From: an uncultured Roseburia sp.
Lineage (GTDB): Bacteria > Bacillota > Clostridia > Lachnospirales > Lachnospiraceae
Length of the DNA stretch: 11,576 bases
Direction: 5' to 3'
Assembly: GCA_900542495.1 (NCBI GenBank)
Contig: UQNW01000044.1
Coordinates: 1-11,576 of the forward strand
Positions 6,613-11,576 of this stretch are shown piece after piece; within the stretch, counting starts at the first letter, position 1; each line of letters starts with the position of its first letter. Position numbers and translations under genes: made by a program. Below the pieces are notes generated by a model, which was given only the letters and a program-made list of their open reading frames with translations, did no database searches and was not told where the DNA came from.

Positions 6613-7320
6613 ATGAAAATATTAGGACTTGACAGTTCAGGACTCGTTGCAAGCGTTGCGATCGTTGAGGATAATGATTTAAAAGGTGAGTATACCGTTA
6701 ATTATAAGAAAACACATTCACAGACACTTCTCCCGATGTTAGACGAAGTGGCAAAAATGATCGAACTGGACTTAAATTCGATTGATGCTATTGCGGTTTC
6801 CGGTGGACCGGGATCGTTTACAGGACTCCGTATTGGTTCTGCAACTGCCAAAGGACTCGGATTAGCGCTTGGTAAACCGTTGATCCATATTCCGACAGTA
6901 GATGCATTGGCGTATAATCTTGTCGGCAGCAGAGACATGGTCTGCCCGTTGATGGATGCAAGAAGAAACCAGACTTACACAGGCTTATATCGTTTTGACG
7001 GCAATCAGATGGAGATTGTAAAACCACAGTGTGCAGTCGGAATTGATGAGATTATTGCAGATGTGAATGAAATCGGACAGGCGGTTGTCTTTTTGGGAGA
7101 CGGAGTGGCGGTATTCGAATCGTATATCCGCGAAAATTGCAAGGTACCATTTTCTTTTGCACCGGCACATGTGAACAAACAGCGTGCAGGAGCAGTGGCA
7201 GCACTTGGAGAGATTTATTATAAAGAGGGAAAAACAGAGACTGCAGAGGAGCATAAGCCGGACTATTTGAGACTTTCCCAGGCAGAGAGAGAAAGACTTG
7301 AAGGGGAACAGAAACAATGA
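6613..7320 (+). CDS. tsaB: tRNA t6A biosynthesis scaffold protein TsaB
   Basis: A 235-residue ASKHA-fold protein, the inactive partner that pairs with TsaD in the t6A37 complex. Seen: the N-terminal MKILGLDSSG strand, THSQTLLPMLDE (34-45), the glycine-rich AVSGGPGSFTGLRIG (61-75), which is a TsaB hallmark, and PLMDARRNQTYTGLY further on. It lacks the HxxxH metal site of TsaD, as expected. AGGAAAGG stands before the ATG, slightly far, with ATGAAATTG between. The stop codon overlaps the rimI start as ATGA, which implies translational coupling. It sits between tsaE and rimI, the common order in low-GC Gram-positives. Confidence 0.95.
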   Translation: MKILGLDSSGLVASVAIVEDNDLKGEYTVNYKKTHSQTLLPMLDEVAKMIELDLNSIDAIAVSGGPGSFTGLRIGSATAKGLGLALGKPLIHIPTVDALAYNLVGSRDMVCPLMDARRNQTYTGLYRFDGNQMEIVKPQCAVGIDEIIADVNEIGQAVVFLGDGVAVFESYIRENCKVPFSFAPAHVNKQRAGAVAALGEIYYKEGKTETAEEHKPDYLRLSQAERERLEGEQKQ

Positions 7321-7754
7321 TTCAGATTCGGGAAATGCAGGTAAAGGATGCGGATGCAGCCGCAGCAATCGAACAGCAGATTTTTTCACAGCCGTGGAGC
7401 AGACAGGGATTTTTAGATGCAGTGAATCTTGCAAATACCGTTTTTCTTGTGGCAGAGGAAAATAACCGGATTGTTGGATACATTGGAATGTATGTTGCAA
7501 TGGATGAGGGAGAGATTACAAATGTCGCAGTGGCACCGGTGGAACGCTGCCATGGAATAGGCGGTATGCTGATTGCGGAATTATTAAAGATTGCAGAGAA
7601 CAAGGGAATTGCAAGAATTGTTCTGGAAGTGCGTGTGTCCAACGACAGTGCAATCCGGCTGTATGAACGCAATGGATTTGTACAGTGTGGTGTGCGCAGG
7701 GGATTTTATGAATTCCCGAAAGAGGATGCCTATGTAATGGTGCATGGGCACTGA
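7317..7754 (+). CDS. rimI: Ribosomal-protein-S18-alanine N-acetyltransferase-like GNAT protein (RimI)
   Basis: A 145-residue GNAT acetyltransferase. RimI acetylates the N-terminus of ribosomal protein S18 in E. coli; in Firmicutes the target is less certain. Seen: the FSQPWSRQGFLDA segment (23-35), central strands GYIGMYVAMDEGEITNVAVAP (54-74), the acetyl-CoA pyrophosphate loop RCHGIGG (77-83), IVLEVRVSNDSAIRLYERNGF (101-121) with the likely catalytic Tyr116, and the terminal YEFPKEDAYVM. The start overlaps the tsaB stop by four bases. Placement between tsaB and the rest of the t6A genes is typical and is the main reason to prefer RimI over a generic GNAT. Confidence 0.9.
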   Translation: MIQIREMQVKDADAAAAIEQQIFSQPWSRQGFLDAVNLANTVFLVAEENNRIVGYIGMYVAMDEGEITNVAVAPVERCHGIGGMLIAELLKIAENKGIARIVLEVRVSNDSAIRLYERNGFVQCGVRRGFYEFPKEDAYVMVHGH

Positions 7755-7786
7755 GATTTAGCAGAGAGTTAGAAAAGGAGAAATCC

Positions 7787-8704
7787 ATGTTAGACGTATG
7801 TCTTTTAGGAACAGCGGGCATGATGCCGCTCCCACACAGATGGCTTACAGCGGCAATGATGCGCTATAATGGCAGCAATCTTTTGATCGATTGCGGTGAG
7901 GGAACACAGATTGCCATTAAGGAAAAAGGCTGGACATTTAAACCAATTGATGTAATTTGTTTTACCCATTATCATGCAGATCATATCAGCGGACTGCCGG
8001 GACTGCTTCTTACGATGGGAAATGCGGAACGGACGGAGCCACTTACCATGATCGGACCAAAAGGACTTGAAAAAGTAGTGGGTGCATTGCGCATGATCGC
8101 GCCGGAACTTCCTTTTGAGATCAGATACATCGAATTGACAGAACCAGAAACAGATATTGAGATAAATGGATATCACATCCATGCATTTAAGGTGAATCAT
8201 AATATCAGCTGCTATGGCTATACCGTGGAGATCCGGCGTGCAGGACGCTTTGATGTGGAACGTGCCAGAGAAAATGGCATCCCGCAGAAATTATGGAATC
8301 CACTGCAAAAGGGTCAGACCGTTACAACGGAAGAGGGTGTGACATATACGCCGGATATGGTGCTTGGTGCTCCGCGAAAGGGAATCAAGGTGACATATTG
8401 CACAGATTCAAGACCGACAGAGTCCATTGTGAAATGCGCAGTAAACTCCGATCTTTTTATCTGTGAGGGAATGTATGCAGAAAAAGAGAAGATTGCAAAA
8501 GCAAAACAGTACAAGCATATGACTTTTTACGAAGCGGCAGATATGGCAAAAAGAGCAAACGTGCAGGAAATGTGGCTGACACATTTTTCACCTTCTCTGG
8601 TTCATGCGGAAGATTACATGCCTGAGGTGAAGAAGATTTTCCCGGAGGCTTCTCTTGGGAAGGATGGAAAAAGCGTTGAACTGCTTTTTGATGAAAATGA
8701 ATAA
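7787..8704 (+). CDS. rnz: Ribonuclease Z (tRNA 3' endonuclease), metallo-beta-lactamase fold
   Basis: A 305-residue protein, the usual length for short-form RNase Z, which cuts precursors of CCA-less tRNAs just after the discriminator base. Expected zinc ligands are present: H61-x-H63-x-D65-H66 in THYHADH, H138 in VNHNISCYGY, D207 in YCTDSRP and H266 in THFSPS. A further histidine, H244 (KHMTFYEAA), fits the conserved catalytic helper. The N-terminal LLGTAGMMPLPHRWLTAAMMR is the family start, and GIPQKLWNPLQKGQTV with GAPRKGIKVTY follows the RNase Z pattern. The motif reads THYHADH rather than the more common THLHGDH. AAGGAG lies six bases before the ATG. It stands inside the t6A gene run, 32 bases after rimI, and both tRNA genes in this window lack an encoded CCA, so they are natural substrates (inference). 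Confidence 0.9.
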   Translation: MLDVCLLGTAGMMPLPHRWLTAAMMRYNGSNLLIDCGEGTQIAIKEKGWTFKPIDVICFTHYHADHISGLPGLLLTMGNAERTEPLTMIGPKGLEKVVGALRMIAPELPFEIRYIELTEPETDIEINGYHIHAFKVNHNISCYGYTVEIRRAGRFDVERARENGIPQKLWNPLQKGQTVTTEEGVTYTPDMVLGAPRKGIKVTYCTDSRPTESIVKCAVNSDLFICEGMYAEKEKIAKAKQYKHMTFYEAADMAKRANVQEMWLTHFSPSLVHAEDYMPEVKKIFPEASLGKDGKSVELLFDENE

Positions 8705-8764
8705 GCGGCAACGGTAGCAAATAGTTATGTCTAGTTTTAAGAAAAAGAAAGGCAGGGCGATGTT

Positions 8765-9343
8765 ATGAAGAATACAAAATTCGTGATTATTATCGTGGTA
8801 TGCGTGTGTGTGATATTGGGCGGGTATTATTATCTGATCAACCGAAACAATTCGAAAGAGGAAGAAAACATTACTTTGACAGAGGTGCAGGAACTTACAA
8901 CAAAAAATCTGGATAAAAATTATCCGGCAACTCCTCGTGAAGTAGTAAAACTCTACAACCGCATTATCACCTGTTTTTATAATGATTCGTATACGGATGA
9001 TGAACTCTATGACCTCGGAGACCAGGCGAGAAAGCTTTTTGATGATGAATTGCTGGAAAACAATCCGAGAGATGATTACTTTAAGAGCCTGAAAGAAGAT
9101 ATTTCAGAGTATCATGACAAAAACAAGACAATTGCGTCCTCTGCTGTTGACAGCAGCAATGACGTGGAATACAAGGAAGTAGATGGGGACGACTGCGCCT
9201 ATGTGAAGGCTTCTTACTTTATAAAAGAAGGAAGTGCATACAGCCGTACTTATCAAATGTATGTTTTGAGAAAGGATGCAGATGGAAACTGGAAAATTCT
9301 GGTATTCTATCAGGTAAATGGTGATTCTTCAGATGATGAATAA
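8765..9343 (+). CDS. Membrane-anchored DUF6715-like protein of unknown function
   Basis: A 192-residue protein with one hydrophobic segment (about 5-24, flanked by MKNTK and NRNNSKEEE), so probably an N-terminally anchored protein with its body outside the membrane. The rest is acidic and polar: LTEVQELTTKNLDKNYPATPREVVKLYNRIITCFYNDSYTDDELYDL, then an alpha/beta part ending in TYQMYVLRKDADGNWKILVFYQVNG. The opening 'NYPxTPREVVKLYNxI' and the closing strand pair recall the small DUF6715 family of Lachnospiraceae and the NTF2-like fold, but this is from memory. There is no lipobox cysteine after the helix. The ribosome binding site (AGGG, seven bases before the ATG) is weak. Its last codons overlap the start of tsaD, which suggests coupled translation. 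No function is known to me. Confidence 0.8.
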   Translation: MKNTKFVIIIVVCVCVILGGYYYLINRNNSKEEENITLTEVQELTTKNLDKNYPATPREVVKLYNRIITCFYNDSYTDDELYDLGDQARKLFDDELLENNPRDDYFKSLKEDISEYHDKNKTIASSAVDSSNDVEYKEVDGDDCAYVKASYFIKEGSAYSRTYQMYVLRKDADGNWKILVFYQVNGDSSDDE

Positions 9344-10358
9344 AGATATAAAAATACTTGCGATCGAAAGCTCATGCGATGAGACTGCAGCAGCAGTCGT
9401 GGTTAACGGCCGTGATGTCAGAAGCAATGTGATCTCCTCACAGATCGCGCTGCATACTTTATATGGCGGCGTAGTGCCGGAAATCGCTTCACGTAAACAT
9501 ATTGAGAAAATTAATCAGGTAATTGAACAGGCATTGTCGGATGCGTCTATGACATTAGATGATATAGATGCGATCGGTGTCACTTATGGACCGGGATTAG
9601 TGGGAGCACTGCTTGTCGGAGTGGCTGAGGCGAAAGCAATCAGTTATGCAAAAAACATTCCGTTAGTAGGTGTGCACCATATCGAGGGACATATCAGTGC
9701 AAACTATATTGAAAACAAAGAATTGGAACCGCCATTTTTATGTCTGGTTGTATCCGGCGGTCATACACATCTGGTAAAAGTACTTGATTACGGAAAATAC
9801 GAAATCCTCGGAAGAACAAGGGACGATGCGGCAGGAGAGGCTTTTGACAAAGTTGCGCGTGCAATCGGACTTGGCTATCCGGGTGGACCGAAGATCGAAA
9901 AAGTGTCTCATGAGGGAAATCCGCATGCGATGGAATTTCCGCGTGCAAAAATCGAGGACGGACCATATGATTTCAGCTTCAGCGGCTTGAAATCAGCGGT
10001 GTTAAACTATATCAACGGATGTAACATGAAAGGAATCGAAGTTGTTCAGGCTGATGTTGCAGCTTCTTTCCAGAAAGCGGTTACAGATGTGCTTGTAGGA
10101 AATGCCATGAAAGCGATCGACGAGTTTAAAATGGATAAATTTGCAATCGCAGGTGGTGTTGCATCAAATGGAACGCTGCGGGAAGCTATGCGGGAAGCCT
10201 GTGAGAAAAAAGGTGTACAGTTTTATCATCCGTCACCAATTTTCTGCACAGATAATGCAGCAATGATCGGAGTGGCAGCCTATTATGATTTCCTTGCGGG
10301 AAAAAGAGATGGCTTAGATCTGAATGCTATCCCAAACTTAAAACTGGGAGAACGTTAA
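9333..10358 (+). CDS. tsaD: tRNA N6-adenosine threonylcarbamoyltransferase TsaD
   Basis: A 341-residue ASKHA-fold enzyme that transfers threonylcarbamoyl from threonylcarbamoyl-AMP to N6 of A37 in ANN-decoding tRNAs, with TsaB and TsaE. Seen: ILAIESSCDETAAAVV (8-23), GGVVPEIASRKH (45-56), YGPGLVGALLVG (85-96), the metal-binding HHIEGH (115-120), VVSGGHTHL (139-147), FSFSGLKSA (214-222), GGVASNG (274-280) and FCTDNAAMIG (304-313) with D307. ATGs at 9318, 9333 and 9336 are in frame. GGTGA at 9320-9324 is eight bases before 9333, so I use that one; 9336 is the close alternative. The start overlaps the end of the upstream gene by 11 bases. The gene that makes threonylcarbamoyl-AMP (tsaC/sua5) is not in the window. 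Confidence 0.95.
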   Translation: MMNKDIKILAIESSCDETAAAVVVNGRDVRSNVISSQIALHTLYGGVVPEIASRKHIEKINQVIEQALSDASMTLDDIDAIGVTYGPGLVGALLVGVAEAKAISYAKNIPLVGVHHIEGHISANYIENKELEPPFLCLVVSGGHTHLVKVLDYGKYEILGRTRDDAAGEAFDKVARAIGLGYPGGPKIEKVSHEGNPHAMEFPRAKIEDGPYDFSFSGLKSAVLNYINGCNMKGIEVVQADVAASFQKAVTDVLVGNAMKAIDEFKMDKFAIAGGVASNGTLREAMREACEKKGVQFYHPSPIFCTDNAAMIGVAAYYDFLAGKRDGLDLNAIPNLKLGER

Positions 10359-10434
10359 TGCGCAATGGCAGCCTGCAGAACAAAAGAGTTCGGCGTTAGC
10401 AGGTGATTCAATTTGAACCGGTGCATAAGGAAAA

Positions 10435-11145
10435 ATGGTGGAAAAAATGAAAAAAAAATATGTGGCGATCGTACTTTCGGCAGGTTCCGGAAAACGAATG
10501 AATTCCAAAGTGCATAAGCAATATCTTAACATACAGGACAGACCAGTCCTGTATTATTCTTTGAAGGAATTTGAGGATAGTGCAGTTGATGAAATAGTTC
10601 TTGTTGTTGGAAAAGGCGAGGAAGAATTTTGCCGAAAAGAGATTGTGGAAAAATATGGGATCTCAAAAGTCAAAACGATTGTGGCAGGTGGAAAAGAGCG
10701 CTATCATTCTGTATTTGAAGGACTAAAGCAGGCAAAAGATGCAGATTATGTATTGATCCACGATGGCGCAAGACCTTTTATCAGTCAGGATATTATCAGA
10801 CGCTGTATGGATGAAGTACAGACTTATCAGGCATGTGTGGTTGGAATGCCAGTGAAAGACACGATCAAGATTGCGGATGAAGACGGCTATGCAAAGCAGA
10901 CGCCGGACCGGAAAAACGTATGGATGATACAGACACCACAGACTTTTTCGTATCAGCTCATATATGAAGCTTATGAGGAAATGTTAAAAAGTGAGGATGC
11001 CACGATCACAGATGATGCTATGGTATTAGAACGTGTAAAAGGGAAAAAATCAAAATTGATCGAGGGAAGCTATCGCAATATCAAGATTACGACGCCGGAG
11101 GATCTTCTGATTGCTGATATATATTTGCGAAACCCGGAAAAATAG
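10435..11145 (+). CDS. ispD: 2-C-methyl-D-erythritol 4-phosphate cytidylyltransferase (IspD)
   Basis: A 236-residue enzyme of the non-mevalonate isoprenoid pathway, joining CTP and 2-C-methyl-D-erythritol 4-phosphate to give CDP-ME in the cytoplasm. Seen: the nucleotide-binding LSAGSGKRM (14-22), K28 in HKQYL (the family usually has PKQY or QKQY), VAGGKERYHSVFEGL (83-97), the HDGARPF motif (109-115), QTPQTF (166-171), the TDDAMVLE segment (192-199) and NIKITTPEDL (215-224) with K217. The length is normal. AAGG lies four bases before the ATG at 10435; the ATG at 10447, with GGTGG five bases upstream, is equally plausible and nearer the conserved region. It follows tsaD by 76 bases with no terminator visible, so it may be the last gene of the run. 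RibI-type or tarI cytidylyltransferases are related, but the motifs fit IspD best. Confidence 0.92.
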   Translation: MVEKMKKKYVAIVLSAGSGKRMNSKVHKQYLNIQDRPVLYYSLKEFEDSAVDEIVLVVGKGEEEFCRKEIVEKYGISKVKTIVAGGKERYHSVFEGLKQAKDADYVLIHDGARPFISQDIIRRCMDEVQTYQACVVGMPVKDTIKIADEDGYAKQTPDRKNVWMIQTPQTFSYQLIYEAYEEMLKSEDATITDDAMVLERVKGKKSKLIEGSYRNIKITTPEDLLIADIYLRNPEK

Positions 11146-11195
11146 CTTGCTCATAGAGAAAATATAAAAAATATCAAAAAATGTAAAAAAAATGG

Positions 11196-11224
11196 TTGAC
11201 ACAGAGATGTTCTGATGATAGAAT
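11196..11224 (+). promoter_or_regulatory. Near-consensus sigma-A promoter of the tRNA-Ser pair
   Basis: A perfect TTGACA (11196-11201), a 17-base spacer and TAGAAT (11219-11224), preceded by an A-tract rich stretch (11157-11192) that may act as an UP element. Transcription would start near 11231, about 24 bases before the first tRNA. A small TCGCGC/GTGCGA hairpin lies in the leader. Confidence 0.9.
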
Positions 11225-11254
11225 AAATCTCGCGCTGATTGAGGTGCGAAACAC

Positions 11255-11340
11255 GGAGAGGTATCGAAGTGGTCATAACGAGGCGGTCTTGAAAACCGTT
11301 TGTCCGCAAGGGCACATGGGTTCGAATCCCATCCTCTCCG
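11255..11340 (+). tRNA. tRNA-Ser (anticodon TGA)
   Basis: The acceptor GGAGAGG (11255-11261) pairs with CCTCTCC (11333-11339), with discriminator G at 11340. The anticodon stem GCGGT/ACCGT holds the loop CTTGAAA with TGA at 11290-11292. There is a long class II variable arm (TGTCCGCAAGGGCA region), as serine tRNAs require, and a T-arm ATGGG-TTCGAAT-CCCAT. A37 and A38 follow A36, the usual target of i6A-type modification. CCA is not encoded: CTC follows the discriminator. UCN codons do not call for t6A, so this tRNA is not a TsaBDE substrate. Confidence 0.96.
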
Positions 11341-11405
11341 CTCATTAAAAATACAATTGAGTTTGAAATTTTTAAAGAGCGAATTTAATAGCGTGTAATA
11401 TATTC

Positions 11406-11495
11406 GGAGAAGTACCCAAGCTGGTCGAAGGGACACCCCTGGAAAGGGTGCAGGTCGTTAATAGCGGCGCGAGGGTTCAAATCCCTCCTTCTCCG
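11406..11495 (+). tRNA. tRNA-Ser (anticodon GGA)
   Basis: The acceptor GGAGAAG (11406-11412) pairs with CTTCTCC (11488-11494), with discriminator G at 11495. The anticodon stem CACCC/GGGTG holds the loop CTGGAAA with GGA at 11441-11443. A long variable arm (about 11450-11472) marks it as class II serine. The T-arm is GAGGG-TTCAAAT-CCCTC. CCA is not encoded; CTC follows the discriminator here too. It lies 65 bases after the first tRNA-Ser with no promoter of its own at a workable distance, so the two are probably one transcript that needs RNase P, RNase Z and CCA addition. Confidence 0.96.
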
Positions 11496-11536
11496 CTCGC
11501 TCATCAGTAGATGAACGAAATAAAATAAAAAAGTTG

Positions 11537-11565
11537 TTGACAAGCACAGATGATTATGATAATAT
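11537..11565 (+). promoter_or_regulatory. Near-consensus sigma-A promoter leading out of the window
   Basis: A perfect TTGACA (11537-11542), a 17-base spacer and TAATAT (11560-11565) after an A-rich tract. It resembles the tRNA promoter at 11196-11224 and probably drives another stable RNA or gene beyond the right edge. A weak stem (TCATC-AGTA-GATGA, near 11503-11516) precedes it and could mark the end of the tRNA transcript, though no T-run follows. Confidence 0.8.
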
Positions 11566-11576
11566 ATCAGAGTTGC

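Noticed and set aside
6985..7500. 171-residue minus-strand open frame opposite tsaB and rimI
   Set aside because: It spans two clearly real overlapping genes and has a low-complexity, cysteine- and leucine-rich translation typical of antisense frames.
11396..11401. TAATAT as the -10 box of a separate promoter for the second tRNA-Ser
   Set aside because: It ends five bases before the mature tRNA, so transcription would start inside the tRNA, and no -35 lies upstream.
1..11576. CRISPR array, phage, transposase or defence system
   Set aside because: No regularly spaced direct repeats, no transposase or integrase frame and no defence-type protein are visible; the protein genes are housekeeping.

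Overview
The window looks like chromosomal DNA of a Gram-positive, AT-rich Clostridia member, most likely Lachnospiraceae (Roseburia/Agathobacter-like). This rests on recognisable protein families, AGGAGG-type ribosome binding sites, an FMN riboswitch driving a stand-alone ribU, CCA-less tRNA genes and strong sigma-A promoters with 17-18 base spacers. The genus is inferred by resemblance, not by a search. Nearly all of it is core housekeeping sequence. I see no phage, defence or CRISPR locus, and the unusual material lies in non-coding inverted-repeat structures.

Layout. Positions 1-78 (minus) hold the first 26 codons of a small gene that leaves the window. Positions 79-626 are non-coding and contain a long imperfect palindrome (371-548). 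A uracil/xanthine permease (uraA, minus, 627-2033) is divergent from tex (plus, 2267-4411), with one promoter for each in the gap. After tex comes a riboflavin uptake unit: promoter, FMN riboswitch, transcription terminator, a cluster of palindromes, then ribU and its terminator at 5522-5558.

From 5611 to about 11145 all genes point right with short gaps or overlaps: a YcxB-like membrane protein, tsaE, tsaB, rimI, a ribonuclease Z, a membrane-anchored DUF6715-like protein, tsaD and ispD. TsaB, TsaD and TsaE are three parts of the bacterial t6A37 tRNA-modification machinery. RimI is its usual neighbour, and RNase Z adds tRNA 3'-end maturation to the cluster.

The right end has a near-consensus promoter followed by two tandem serine tRNA genes (anticodons TGA and GGA), neither encoding CCA. 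A second near-consensus promoter points out of the window. The most interesting points are the palindrome cluster inserted in the ribU leader, the roughly 175-base palindrome downstream of uraA, and the DUF6715-like gene whose end overlaps the start of tsaD.
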